A stretch of 64,000 nt of DNA, taken from assembly GCA_963702575.1 (NCBI GenBank), contig CAVPCU010000001.1, positions 1-64,000 on the forward strand, written 5' to 3'. The translations under genes and the position numbers were made by a program. The DNA is from VRUE01 sp963702575. GTDB lineage: Bacteria; Actinomycetota; Thermoleophilia; Solirubrobacterales; 70-9. This document shows, in pieces, positions 1 through 7,153 of this stretch; within the stretch, counting starts at the first letter, position 1, and the number at the start of each line of letters is the position of its first letter. Under the pieces are notes generated by a model that was not told where the DNA came from, made no database searches, and saw nothing but the letters and a program-made list of their open reading frames with translations.

Positions 1-2
1 CA

Positions 3-431
3 CCCGGGGGCTTCGCCGAAATCAGCGAAGAAACCCGTTCCTGCCTGAAGGAAAAGGGAGTCGAACTGCCCGAACCGGGCCAGGGAGGTCCTCCTGTCGG
101 CGGGCCGCCCGCTGGGGGACCGCCTCAGGGCTTCGGCAAAGGTGGGGCGAAGATGAAAAAGGCATTCGAAGAATGCGGCGTCGAACTGCCCCAGGGCAAA
201 CCGGGAGGGGCGCCGATCAACTCCAGCGCCTTCCGCAAGTCGATCAAGGAATACGCGGCCTGTATGGGCGAAAACGGCTACGACCTGCCCGAACCGAATG
301 TCTCCGGCGAAGGGCCGGTGTTCAAGGAATCCGAAGTTGACCGCGAAGACCCGAAGTTCGAAGCGGCAAACGAAAAGTGCCAGTCGCTTCTCGGCGGGCC
401 AACGGGAGGTGGCTCAGGAGGCGCCGGCTAG
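3..431 (+). CDS. Hypothetical Cys/LPEP-repeat protein, 5' end outside the window
   Basis: The frame is open from the left edge to TAG at 429-431 with no start needed inside the window, so the N-terminus is missing and 142 codons are visible. A cysteine-centred motif recurs three times: CLKEKGVELPEPG, CGVELPQGKPGG and CMGENGYDLPEPN, separated by Gly/Pro-rich linkers, and the C-terminus is Gly-rich. No enzyme motif or membrane segment is seen in this part. The repeat suggests a small secreted or surface protein built of tandem Cys motifs, but this is inference. An ATG at 153 could be used internally, but the repeat continues upstream of it. Its stop codon abuts an IS481 relic on the other strand. 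Confidence 0.6.
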   Translation, partial: PGGFAEISEETRSCLKEKGVELPEPGQGGPPVGGPPAGGPPQGFGKGGAKMKKAFEECGVELPQGKPGGAPINSSAFRKSIKEYAACMGENGYDLPEPNVSGEGPVFKESEVDREDPKFEAANEKCQSLLGGPTGGGSGGAG

Positions 432-586
432 GCGAGGCGAAGGAGCGCCGCCAGCTCGCTGACTGAGCGGCCCTCCAACAGATGCGCCTCGACCAGATAC
501 CGCGCCTTGTCCACCGGAGAGCTCCCCTCATTCGGTGTCTCCTATGTCCTGACACAGGTGTCGCCTATGTATTGAAACCGGACACA
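428..586 (-). mobile_element. IS481-family transposase relic (5' end and terminal sequence only)
   Basis: On the minus strand a GTG at 514-512 opens 28 codons beginning VDKARYLVEAHLLEGRSVSE, the typical N-terminus of IS481-family transposases, then stops at 430-428 where the sequence merges with the end of the neighbouring gene. Upstream of the start, 586-540 reads TGTGTCCGGTTTCAATACAT and continues with CATAGG/GACACC-type repeats, as expected for an IS481 terminal inverted repeat and leader. The HTH continuation and the catalytic DDE domain are absent, so this is a dead 5' remnant. Confidence 0.7.
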
Positions 587-608
587 GCTCGGGGCACTTC
601 TTTAGCAC

Positions 609-619
609 GGTGTCGCACC
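609..619. promoter_or_regulatory. Small inverted repeat upstream of the vapB-like antitoxin
   Basis: GGTG-tcg-CACC lies 28 bp before the GTG start at 647, with a weak TACACT -10-like hexamer at about 634. Its position suits an autoregulatory operator, as is usual for type II toxin-antitoxin pairs. The repeat is short and could be chance. Confidence 0.3.
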
Positions 620-646
620 TCTTGATCTTGGTGCTACACTTGAATC

Positions 647-901
647 GTGCCGACCACCAAACCCCGCTACACCCTGACCGACACCGGCGAGCTCAGCGAG
701 CAGCTCGACGAGGCGCAGCGGCGTTGGCCTGACGTCCGCGATCGCAAGGAGCTGCTGCTCCGCCTGGCCGCCGCCGGGCGCGCCGCGATCGAGCGGGAGG
801 CAGGCGAACGAAGCGTCGCCATCAAGGAGACCTCGGGGGCGCTCACCGGCGTCTACCGGCCCGACGAGCTGGAGCGACTGCGCGAAGACTGGCCGGCGTG
901 A
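647..901 (+). CDS. VapB-like antitoxin of a type II TA pair
   Basis: An 84-residue protein starting at GTG 647. Its N-terminus (RYTLTDTGELSEQLDEAQRRWPD) and the following Leu/Ala/Arg-rich helix (KELLLRLAAAGRAAIE) resemble small DNA-binding antitoxins, and the acidic/aromatic tail (YRPDELERLREDWPA) is the part expected to wrap the toxin. The decisive evidence is context: its TGA overlaps the GTG of a PIN-domain gene (GTGA, 898-901), the usual antitoxin-toxin coupling. The fold class is not certain. Confidence 0.7.
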   Translation: MPTTKPRYTLTDTGELSEQLDEAQRRWPDVRDRKELLLRLAAAGRAAIEREAGERSVAIKETSGALTGVYRPDELERLREDWPA

Positions 902-1281
902 TCGTCCTCGACGCGAGCGTGCTGATCGCCCACCTGGACGGCGGCGACCGCCATCATGCCGACGCGCAGATCCTGCTCGAAGCAAGCGGCGGTGAGCCAC
1001 TGGGGGCAAGCACAATCACACTCGCAGAGACCCTGGTCTCTGCGGCCCGGGCGGGCCGACTCGGCGACGCCGAGGCAGCCTTGCAGCGACTGGGCGTTGG
1101 TGAGCTGGCACTTGGCGAGAAGGCCCCCGGTCGATTGGCGCAGCTGCGCGCCGAGGTTGGCCTGAAGCTGCCGGACTGTTGCGTGCTGCTGGCAGCACGG
1201 GAACACGCAGGCACCGTCGCGAGCTTCGACTCCGACCTGATCGCCGCGGCCCGCGAGCTGGGGCTGAAAACCGCCGCATAG
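898..1281 (+). CDS. VapC-like PIN-domain ribonuclease toxin
   Basis: A 127-residue PIN protein. The conserved acidic residues are visible: D in the N-terminal VIVLDASVLIAHLD, E in TLAETLV, D in KLPDCCVLLAA and D near the end (VASFDSDL). These normally bind Mg2+/Mn2+ to cleave RNA. Length is typical for VapC. The start is GTG 898, overlapping the antitoxin stop, so the two are translationally coupled. It ends at 1281, seven bases before a tRNA fragment, making it the last gene of the presumed integrated element. Confidence 0.88.
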   Translation: MIVLDASVLIAHLDGGDRHHADAQILLEASGGEPLGASTITLAETLVSAARAGRLGDAEAALQRLGVGELALGEKAPGRLAQLRAEVGLKLPDCCVLLAAREHAGTVASFDSDLIAAARELGLKTAA

Positions 1282-1287
1282 GAGCTT

Positions 1288-1329
1288 CTTCTAAGGAGTA
1301 GGCCGCTGGTTCGAATCCAGCTCGGGGCA
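1288..1329 (+). other. 3' half of tRNA-Arg(UCU); probable attachment-site copy
   Basis: The 42 nt from 1288 read as a tRNA from anticodon loop to discriminator base: loop CTTCTAA (anticodon TCT), 3' stem GGAGT, variable AGGCC, T-arm GCTGG-TTCGAAT-CCAGC, acceptor strand TCGGGGC and discriminator A. Upstream bases cannot supply the anticodon 5' stem (ACTCC), D-arm or acceptor 5' strand (GCCCCGA), because VapC coding sequence is there. Tyrosine-recombinase elements that insert into tRNA 3' ends leave such a partial copy at one end, so the element should lie to the left, with the intact tRNA outside the window. Confidence 0.75.
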
Positions 1330-1349
1330 TACGCGGAGGGCGTAGGAAT

Positions 1350-2009
1350 TCAGGCCTGGCGGGCGAGGCGGGCGGCCTCCTCGGGGCCGACGTAGGGCGA
1401 GAGGGTCAGCTCGACCAGGTCGGGCAGAAGCGCCTCCAGCTTCGCCGCCCGGTCGGCGCTGATTTCGCGCACGACCAGGGAGACGATGCCGCCGACCAGG
1501 GTCTCCTCGGTCGCCTCGGGCAGCGGGCGGCCGCCGTGCTCGGGGCGACCGGCCTTGAGGATCTCGACCAGGCCCTGCATCGAGGCGCGGTGGCGGGCGG
1601 CGATCTCGCCCCCGGCGGCGATCGGCTCGATCATGCAGACGCGGGCCAGCTCGGGCTCGCCGGCGAGGAAGCGGAGCAGCGTCGCCAGCGTCGCGCGGAC
1701 CTTCTGCGGCCAGTCCTCGAAGGACTCCGCCGCCGCCCGCATCGAGGCGGCGATGTGCTCGGCGACCATCTCGTAGGCGGCGAGGAAGCAGGCTTCCTTG
1801 TCGGCGAAGTGCTCGTAGAAGGTGCGGCGGGAGACCGAGGCCGCCTTGGTGATGTTGGCGACCGTGGTCGCGTTGTAGCCACGCTCGGCGACCGTGTCGA
1901 CCAGCGCCGTGACAATCCGCTCGCGCTGGTTCTGGGCGATGAACTCGCGCGGCAGGCCGTGGCGACCGGCAGGCAGGCGGATCGAGGACGTCTCCTTCTC
2001 GCTGGCCAC
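1350..2009 (-). CDS. TetR/AcrR family transcriptional regulator
   Basis: A one-component repressor. The leader LPAGRHGLPREFIAQNQRER is followed by the TetR HTH (VAERGYNATTVANITKAASV, then SRRTFYEHFADKEACFLAAY), about residues 20-85, and a helical ligand-binding domain ending in LLPDLVELTLSPYVGPEEAA. GTG at 2009 is preferred over a TTG at 2024. The tail is shared with other TetR proteins in this window, pointing to a lineage expansion. No adjacent metabolic gene identifies its target or ligand; the next genes upstream are also TetR-type. Confidence 0.9.
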   Translation of the reverse strand: MASEKETSSIRLPAGRHGLPREFIAQNQRERIVTALVDTVAERGYNATTVANITKAASVSRRTFYEHFADKEACFLAAYEMVAEHIAASMRAAAESFEDWPQKVRATLATLLRFLAGEPELARVCMIEPIAAGGEIAARHRASMQGLVEILKAGRPEHGGRPLPEATEETLVGGIVSLVVREISADRAAKLEALLPDLVELTLSPYVGPEEAARLARQA

Positions 2010-2042
2010 GGAGCGACGATACAACCGGCCGCAGCGGCGGGC

Positions 2043-2516
2043 TCAGCGCAGCGGCTGCACCGAGAGGTCGCCCTCCGCCGCGCGGGCGCCGAGGTAGGGC
2101 ATCGTCGCCATGTAGACCAGCTCGGCGAGGAAGTCCTCGCGGCGCTCGACCGCCCCGGCGGCGATCTTGGCGAGCAGCGTCGCGTAGACGGCCCCGGCGG
2201 TGATTTCCGCGGTGCAGCGCGAGGTCGCCACCGCCCGCTCGCCGATGCCCGCGCGGCCGCCGTCGAGCAGCTCGGCGAGGCCTTCGACGATCCGCGCGCG
2301 GCGCTCGATCGCCTCCCCGTCGCCGCCGATCGTCTCCTCCACCAGCCGCCGCGCCCGCGGCGGGTCCTCGCGCAGGAAGAGCATCGCCGCCTGGCCCGCC
2401 GCCCAGACGCGGTCGTGCCAGCTCCGCGGGACGCCGAAGGCCTTCCGCACCCGCGCGCAGAGCTCGTCGACGGTCGTGTCGTGGAGGTCCAACCCTCCTC
2501 CGGGCATGGCGCTCAC
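2043..2516 (-). CDS. TetR ligand-binding-domain protein lacking the HTH
   Basis: 157 residues that match only the C-terminal half of the local TetR family: a helical core (VWAAGQAAMLFLREDPPRAR) and the characteristic end ELVYMATMPYLGARAAEGD. No TetR HTH is present in any frame upstream: only 49 bp separate it from the stop of the next TetR gene at 2566. It may be a decayed regulator or a free-standing domain that dimerises with a full-length neighbour. It runs in the same direction as the flanking TetR genes, so co-transcription is likely. Confidence 0.65.
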   Translation of the reverse strand: MSAMPGGGLDLHDTTVDELCARVRKAFGVPRSWHDRVWAAGQAAMLFLREDPPRARRLVEETIGGDGEAIERRARIVEGLAELLDGGRAGIGERAVATSRCTAEITAGAVYATLLAKIAAGAVERREDFLAELVYMATMPYLGARAAEGDLSVQPLR

Positions 2517-2565
2517 GCCGTCCCGACCCGTCTCCCCGCGCGTGCCCCTGACCGCTCGGCGCCCG

Positions 2566-3252
2566 CTAAGCGGCGAGCCTCGCCTGCGCGGCCGCGGCCG
2601 CCTGCCCCGCCTCGCCCTCGCCGACGTAGGGCGTCAGCGTCACCTGCAGCATCTCCGGCAGGAGGCCCTTGAGCTCGTCGGCCCGCCCCGCGACCAGCCG
2701 CTGGTGGACCAGCCAGGCGAGGCCGCCGGCGATCGCGACCTCGAGCCCATCGGGCAGCCGGCTCGCCCGCGGGTTGAGCGCCCGCCCCTCGCGCAGCTTC
2801 GGCGCGATCCGCTCCAGCATCCCCTGGTAGCGGGCCAGCGCGGCGGTCCCGGCGGCCTGCGACTCGACCAGGCAGAGCTTGGCCCTCGCCGGCTCGGCGA
2901 CGACCATCTCGAGGAAGACCTCCAGGCCGGAGGAGATCTGCTCCGGCCACGGCAGCTCGGGGTCGACCAGTTCGCCGCAAGCCACCGCGGCAGCGTCGAC
3001 GCTCTCGTCGAAGGCGGCGAGGAAGCACTCCTCCTTGCTGCCGAACTGCTCGTAGAAGGTGACCAGGGCGACCCGGGCGGTCTTCGCGATCAGGTCGATC
3101 GTCGTCTTCTGGTAGCCACGCTCGCCGACCAGCTCGGCGGTCGCCACCAGCATCCGCTCGCGCTGGTTCTGGGAGACGAAGTCGCGCGGGACGAGGTGAC
3201 GGCCCGGGGGGAGCTTCGAGAGGCGTTCCGAGATCGACCGCGAGTCGGCCAT
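2566..3252 (-). CDS. TetR/AcrR family transcriptional regulator
   Basis: Leader LPPGRHLVPRDFVSQNQRER, HTH with VGERGYQKTTIDLIAKTARV and LVTFYEQFGSKEECFLAAF, then the helical effector domain ending LLPEMLQVTLTPYVGEGEAG. ATG at 3252 (MADSRSISERL) is preferred to ATG 3273, since the latter abuts the palindrome at 3274-3284. It is divergent from the TetR gene starting at 3364. The roughly 110-bp shared promoter region suggests auto- or cross-regulation. Confidence 0.9.
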   Translation of the reverse strand: MADSRSISERLSKLPPGRHLVPRDFVSQNQRERMLVATAELVGERGYQKTTIDLIAKTARVALVTFYEQFGSKEECFLAAFDESVDAAAVACGELVDPELPWPEQISSGLEVFLEMVVAEPARAKLCLVESQAAGTAALARYQGMLERIAPKLREGRALNPRASRLPDGLEVAIAGGLAWLVHQRLVAGRADELKGLLPEMLQVTLTPYVGEGEAGQAAAAAQARLAA

Positions 3253-3273
3253 GCCGAGACGGTACCAAAACAT

Positions 3274-3284
3274 ACATCAGATGT
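3274..3284. promoter_or_regulatory. Palindrome ACATC-A-GATGT between divergent TetR genes
   Basis: A perfect 11-bp palindrome 22 bp upstream of ATG 3252 in the intergenic region shared with the gene at 3364. Size and symmetry fit a TetR half of an operator. Which regulator binds it cannot be told from sequence. Confidence 0.45.
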
Positions 3285-3363
3285 CTACCCGCCTTTTCTC
3301 CAAAAATCCCGCCCTTTTGGTCGCCGATGTTTCTGAAAGGTGCTATATCTAGACAAAAGGAAT

Positions 3364-4062
3364 ATGTTTTCAAGCGTCGACACCGCCGCTCTGGTCCCCT
3401 TTCCGGGGCTCCGCTCCCGGCCGGCGCGCGAGCGCCTGCTGGAGGCGATGCTGGTGGTCAGCGGCGAGCTCGGCTACGAGCAGGTCGCGATCCGCCACGT
3501 GATCGAGCGGGCGAAGACCAGCCGCGCCACCTTCTACAAGCACTTCGACGACCGCGAGGACTGCTTCGCGCGGGCCCAGCGCGACGCCGGCGAGTGGCTC
3601 TACCGCCGCCTGCTCGGCGCCGCCAAGCGGCAGCCGACCTGGCGCGAGGGCCTGCGCGCCGCCCTCGCCGAGCTGCTCGAGTTCTGCGCCAACCAGCCGG
3701 CGATCGCCAAGGCGCTCCTGGTCGAGTCGCACGCCGCGGGCGAGCGGGCGATGGACCAGCGTCGTGAGTTGATGGAGCGCCTCTCCCACGCGCTGGACAG
3801 CGCGCGCCGCGAGATCCCCTCTCGCCAAGCTCCACCTCCGGTTGCGTCCTCTTTCATAGTAGGGGCAATCGACTCGCTCGTGTCGGCGAAGCTGATGGAG
3901 GGCGGGGCCGAGCAGGCGCCGGAGATGCTGCCCGGCCTGCTTTATTTCGTCGTCATGCAGTACTTCGGCGAGAGCGCCGCCTGGGAGGAGATGGCCGCCG
4001 CCCCGCTCGCCACCTGGAGCGCGCGCCGAGAGCGCGCCGCCGGCGTCCCGAAGCAGCGCTAG
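3364..4062 (+). CDS. TetR/AcrR family transcriptional regulator
   Basis: HTH region around residues 15-65: RERLLEAMLVVSGELGYEQV, IRHVIERAKTSRATFYKHF and DDREDCFARAQRDAG. The helical C-terminal domain ends LLYFVVMQYFGESAAWEEM. It lacks the GRHGLPREF leader seen in most neighbours. Start taken at ATG 3364, preceded by AAAAGG; a GTG at 3340 is also in frame. A TGCTATAT sequence at 3341-3348 could be a -10 element giving a very short leader. Confidence 0.88.
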   Translation: MFSSVDTAALVPFPGLRSRPARERLLEAMLVVSGELGYEQVAIRHVIERAKTSRATFYKHFDDREDCFARAQRDAGEWLYRRLLGAAKRQPTWREGLRAALAELLEFCANQPAIAKALLVESHAAGERAMDQRRELMERLSHALDSARREIPSRQAPPPVASSFIVGAIDSLVSAKLMEGGAEQAPEMLPGLLYFVVMQYFGESAAWEEMAAAPLATWSARRERAAGVPKQR

Positions 4063-4110
4063 ACCAAAGCGGTTCGACGGCAATGCCGAGGACCTGCTGG
4101 AACTCGTCGG

Positions 4111-4141
4111 TATAATTACGTCTAGACTAAGACTGATTATA
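4111..4141 (+). promoter_or_regulatory. Promoter/operator at the ATPase start: TATAAT...ATTATA
   Basis: An exact TATAAT at 4111-4116 is mirrored by ATTATA at 4136-4141, which includes the A of the ATG start. Between them lie the palindrome GTCTAGAC (4120-4127) and two AGACT direct repeats (4124 and 4130). In this GC-rich genome the AT-rich block stands out. It would act as a -10 box with a leader of less than 20 nt, overlapped by a repressor site. Confidence 0.5.
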
Positions 4142-5601
4142 TGGTTGTAGAGAGATTTCATTGGACGTCCCGAGGGGAGTTCCTCGACCGGGGGAACGAG
4201 CTGGCTGCACTCGAGCGCTGGTGGAGGGGCCGGGACCGGCGGCTGCTCGCCATGTTCGGCAGGCGGCGGGTCGGCAAGTCGTGGCTATTCCGGGCGTTTG
4301 CGCACGGAAAGCCGGCAATCGTGCTGGTGGCCGAGCGCGGCACGCCCGGCGACCAGCTCGGAAAGCTGGCTGCGTCGCTCGAGGGACCCCTGGGTCTGCG
4401 GCCCGCGATCGCCGACGTGCCCGACCTCTTCCGCCTCCTGTTCCGGCTCGGCCGTGGCCGGAAGATCCTCGTCGCGATCGACGAGTTCCAGCACCTCCTC
4501 CCTGCCGGCCGGGCCAAGCGCGCCGCGATGCTGACCGCGATCCAGGCGACGATCGAGGAGGAGCAGGACGCCTCCCGCACCATGTTCATCCTCTGCGGCT
4601 CGCAGATCGGTCAGATGGAGAAGCTGCTACGTGAGCAGAGTCCGCTTCATGGCCGTCTCCGTCGCTTCCTCGTCGCGCCACTCGGGCCGGAGGGCGCCGC
4701 CGAGTTCATCGAGGCGGCGACTCCCCGCGAATGGATCGAGCGCTACGCGGTCAGCGGTGGAATGCCGTCCTACCTCTCCGACCTGGGGCGGGGAGGCTCC
4801 CTGGAGCAGCTTCTCTGCGAGCAGGTGCTGGATCGCCATGGCGCGCTCTTCAATGAGCCCCCCTACGTGCTGCAGCAGGAGCTGCGCCAGCCGGGGTTCT
4901 ACCTCTCGATCCTGGAGCGACTGGCCCGGGGGCCGACCCGGGTCGACGGAATCGCCGCGTCGCTGGGGGAGACGAGCCAGTCGCTCAGCGAGTACCTGCG
5001 CACGCTGGTCGAGATGCGAATCGTCGACCGCGAGCTGCCCATCACGGCGGCAGCGGGTTCGGTCGGCTACCGCTACCGGCTCCTCGACGGCTTCTTCGCC
5101 TTCTGGTTCCGCTTCGTCCGCCCCTTTCAGGACGAGCTCGAGACGGGAATGAGCGCCCAGGACCTCTGGGAGTCCGAGGTGGCGCCCGGGCTTGCTGATC
5201 ACGTCGCGCCGGCCTTCGAGACGCTCTGCCGGCGCTGGGTGCGGGCGAATCTGGGCCAAACGGCGAGCCGGGTGGGCTCCTGGTGGGGCCCGGCTTTGCA
5301 CCGCCTGCGTAGAGCCGGCGAGCGCAAGAGCGAGGAGATCGACGTGGTCGGCACTCGCCGCGGGCGCATCGCCGTGATCGGCGAGTGCAAGTGGACGGCG
5401 AAGCCGCTCAGCGTGAAGATCCTGCAGGAGATCGGCGATTACAAGCTCCCCGCCCTGATGCAAAGCGGCGCAGAGTTGCACCCCGACGGGGCGACCACGA
5501 TCCTCTTTTCCCGCGCGGGCTTCACCGAGGGCCTGCGAGGCGTTGCGGACAAACGGGACGATCTGCGCCTGGTGGGCCTGGACGAGCTCGTGCCCCGGTG
5601 A
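4141..5601 (+). CDS. AAA ATPase with winged helix and C-terminal nuclease-like domain (DUF234 type)
   Basis: 486 residues. Walker A GRRRVGKS at about 40-47, Walker B ILVAIDEFQ at about 110-118, and a Gly-Ser sensor-like LCGSQIGQM. A winged-helix segment follows (ILERLARGPTRVDGIAASLG, RTLVEMRIVDRE). The C-terminal domain carries a PD-(D/E)XK-like signature: D in EEIDVVG (about 398) and GECKW (about 414). This is the archaeal-type ATPase/DUF234 architecture, whose biological role is unknown. It stands alone between a TetR gene and a VapBC region, behind its own AT-rich operator, so self-regulation by the winged helix is plausible. Confidence 0.85.
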   Translation: MVVERFHWTSRGEFLDRGNELAALERWWRGRDRRLLAMFGRRRVGKSWLFRAFAHGKPAIVLVAERGTPGDQLGKLAASLEGPLGLRPAIADVPDLFRLLFRLGRGRKILVAIDEFQHLLPAGRAKRAAMLTAIQATIEEEQDASRTMFILCGSQIGQMEKLLREQSPLHGRLRRFLVAPLGPEGAAEFIEAATPREWIERYAVSGGMPSYLSDLGRGGSLEQLLCEQVLDRHGALFNEPPYVLQQELRQPGFYLSILERLARGPTRVDGIAASLGETSQSLSEYLRTLVEMRIVDRELPITAAAGSVGYRYRLLDGFFAFWFRFVRPFQDELETGMSAQDLWESEVAPGLADHVAPAFETLCRRWVRANLGQTASRVGSWWGPALHRLRRAGERKSEEIDVVGTRRGRIAVIGECKWTAKPLSVKILQEIGDYKLPALMQSGAELHPDGATTILFSRAGFTEGLRGVADKRDDLRLVGLDELVPR

Positions 5602-5685
5602 ACACCCGCCGACCGTAATCCTGCAATCTTCCGGCTACGGATACGTTCGCGAGGACGGAGTCCAAGTCATTCCGGTTGGATCGTT

Positions 5686-5700
5686 GGGGCCATAGGCCCC
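5686..5700 (+). terminator. Small GC hairpin downstream of the DUF234 ATPase
   Basis: GGGGCC-ata-GGCCCC forms a 6-bp stem with a 3-nt loop 84 bp after the ATPase stop. There is no T-run, so it is only a weak terminator candidate. The rest of 5602-5750 shows no gene that I can support. Confidence 0.3.
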
Positions 5701-5750
5701 CTGTCGAACCCGGGGCCACTGCAAGTGGCGACACTCAGCCGAGGTAGGCG

Positions 5751-5981
5751 TCATGGCGAGGACTCCCCGGTCGGCTCCGGCGGGGCTTCGATCGCCGCCA
5801 CGCGGGCGGCATCGTCGCCCCGCAGGGCGAACTCGTCGAGGAACTCGCGCACAGCGTGGTGGAACTCCTCGCCGTCGCGGACGCGCGCGGATACGCCGGC
5901 GAGAGTGGCGGTCAGCCGCCGGGGCGGGGCGGGTTGGCCGCGAGCCACCCGGAGCGCGTGGTGAGCGAGGTAGCCATGCCC
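5751..5981 (-). CDS. Small hypothetical protein, possibly 5'-truncated
   Basis: The frame reads GHGYLAHHALRVARGQPAPP, RRLTATLAGVSARVRDGEEF and HHAVREFLDEFALRGDDAAR, ending TGESSP. Composition is protein-like and helical, with a striking EEFHHAVREFLDEF stretch. No ATG/GTG/TTG opens this frame near its beginning; upstream it runs into VapC antisense. The first 16 codons fall in a 64-bp segment that is repeated at 6755-6818. It could be the surviving 3' part of a gene split by the VapBC insertion, or it may use an unrecognised start. Function unknown. Confidence 0.4.
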   Translation of the reverse strand, partial: GHGYLAHHALRVARGQPAPPRRLTATLAGVSARVRDGEEFHHAVREFLDEFALRGDDAARVAAIEAPPEPTGESSP

Positions 5982-5997
5982 CGGCGATGGTACGCAG
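5934..5997. repeat. 64-bp direct repeat, copy A
   Basis: Starts TTGGCCGCGAGCCACCCGGA and ends TGGTACGCAG. It matches 6755-6818 at 62 of 64 positions (differences AG/CG and GA/CA). The two copies are 821 bp apart in the same orientation and enclose the VapBC pair at 6080-6706, as if that cassette arrived by, or could leave through, recombination at this repeat. Confidence 0.75.
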
Positions 5998-6079
5998 GGG
6001 GCCGGGCGGTCACTCGGCCACCCCTTCCTCGCCGGGATTGAGCACCCGGGTGTCGAGCGAGCGGTCGTACCTGGCGCGC

Positions 6080-6457
6080 TCAGGCAGCGCGGACGTCGAC
6101 GAGGTCCTCGACGATCTGGAAGTCCTTCGCGTTGAGGGTCAGCAGCGGCACGCCGTGGACATTGGCGGTGGCGGCGATCGCCAGGTCGAAGGCGCGCCGG
6201 CGGGGCCGGCCGCCGCGCTGGGCGACCGCGGCGTGCAGCCGGCCGCACTCGCGCGCGGCCGGGGCGTCGAAGGGCAGGGGATCGAAGTGACCCTCGATGA
6301 CGCCGAGGCGGCGCATGCGCCGAGCGCGTGCGTCGTCGTCGGGGGCGACAAGGACCCCGAAGTGAAGCTCGGTGAGAGAGACGACGCTGATCGCCGCCTC
6401 CTCCTCAGGGCCCGCCTCGGCGGCGATCAGCACCGAGGTATCGAGCAGGACCGCCAC
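6080..6457 (-). CDS. VapC-like PIN-domain ribonuclease toxin
   Basis: 125 residues. N-terminal VLLDTSVLIAAE (first acidic residue), SLTELHFGVL (E), FDLAIAATANVHGVPLLTLN (the D ... N pair, with the usual Asp replaced by N at the last position), and KDFQIV. This is a canonical metal-dependent RNase PIN fold of normal length. It starts 3 bp after the antitoxin stop at 6461 in the same direction, so the pair forms an operon. Confidence 0.9.
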   Translation of the reverse strand: MAVLLDTSVLIAAEAGPEEEAAISVVSLTELHFGVLVAPDDDARARRMRRLGVIEGHFDPLPFDAPAARECGRLHAAVAQRGGRPRRRAFDLAIAATANVHGVPLLTLNAKDFQIVEDLVDVRAA

Positions 6458-6460
6458 CGC

Positions 6461-6706
6461 CTACGGCGTCCAGGGGTCGGTCAACTCGCCGCTGAGCGCC
6501 TCGAGGTCCTGCTCGAGCGTGCGATCCGGCGGAGCTCCCCACAGGTCGGCGAGCTGAGCGCTCGGCACCCATTGACGGGAGCGGGCGGGGCCAAGCTGCG
6601 CGACGGGCCGCCCGGATACCGTGATCGTCAGCTCCTCGCCGGCCTCGGCGCGCCGCAGGACCTCGGCGACGTTGTTGCGCAGCTCTTTCTGGGGGATCGT
6701 TGCCAC
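6461..6706 (-). CDS. Phd/YefM-type antitoxin
   Basis: 81 residues from GTG 6706. The N-terminal half is a classic Phd/YefM DNA-binding domain: IPQKELRNNVAEVLRRAEAG, EELTITVSGRPVAQLGP. The C-terminal tail (LEQDLEALSGELTDPWTP) is the toxin-neutralising arm. Directly upstream lies a perfect inverted repeat (6715-6732), the expected autoregulatory operator. It pairs with the PIN toxin at 6080-6457. Confidence 0.9.
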   Translation of the reverse strand: MATIPQKELRNNVAEVLRRAEAGEELTITVSGRPVAQLGPARSRQWVPSAQLADLWGAPPDRTLEQDLEALSGELTDPWTP

Positions 6707-6714
6707 ATCGTCAT

Positions 6715-6732
6715 GGTAGCAGTCTTGCTACC
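6715..6732. promoter_or_regulatory. Antitoxin operator GGTAGCA-gtct-TGCTACC
   Basis: A perfect 7-bp inverted repeat with a 4-bp spacer, 8 bp before the GTG start of the Phd-type antitoxin. The GGTAGCA half-site also occurs upstream of the Phd-type antitoxin at 26468 (26478-26484), supporting a regulatory role. Confidence 0.65.
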
Positions 6733-6754
6733 TGCGAGTAGGTCGGCCCAGCGT

Positions 6755-6818
6755 TTGGCCGCGAGCCACCCGGCGCGCGTGGTGAGCGAGGTAGCCATGC
6801 CCCGGCCATGGTACGCAG
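6755..6818. repeat. 64-bp direct repeat, copy B
   Basis: The second copy of the segment at 5934-5997 (62 of 64 identical). It sits between the antitoxin promoter and the end of the coiled-coil gene at 6845. In this copy the reading frame shared with the small hypothetical protein stops within about 12 codons after the repeat, so only the repeat itself is conserved. Confidence 0.75.
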
Positions 6819-6844
6819 CACGCCGGGCGAGCGAAGCGTGATCG

Positions 6845-7072
6845 TCAGAGCTGGGTGGCGATCACGCCCAGGGCGCCGGCGACCATGGTGGCGATCACGC
6901 CTCCGCCGATCTGAAGCAGCGTGCGATTGAGGGCGGCGAAATGGTCGTTGAGGCGATGCAGCTCGCCGTCGACCTTGTCGAAGCGCCGGTCGACCTCGTC
7001 GAATCGCCTGTTGACCTCGCCCCGAAAATCGTCCAGCCGCTGGTCCGTCCAGCTCTCTCGCATGTCGTACAT
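6845..7072 (-). CDS. Small coiled-coil protein with one C-terminal membrane helix
   Basis: About 75 residues (MYDMRESWTDQRLDDFRGEV). A heptad-like stretch (VNRRFDEVDRRFDKVDGELH) is followed by a hydrophobic helix (IGGGVIATMVAGALGVIATQ) at the end. This tail-anchored layout is common in actinobacterial hypotheticals next to TA loci; no function is known to me. ATG 7072 is chosen; an upstream start at 7117 would add a non-conserved-looking lead. Confidence 0.65.
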   Translation of the reverse strand: MYDMRESWTDQRLDDFRGEVNRRFDEVDRRFDKVDGELHRLNDHFAALNRTLLQIGGGVIATMVAGALGVIATQL

Positions 7073-7153
7073 GATGCCAGAGATCCTAGGACAATACGTT
7101 GCGCTAGTGGTGCGCACTTCGTAAATCTTCTGTCTCAGCTTTGTGCCGAGAGA

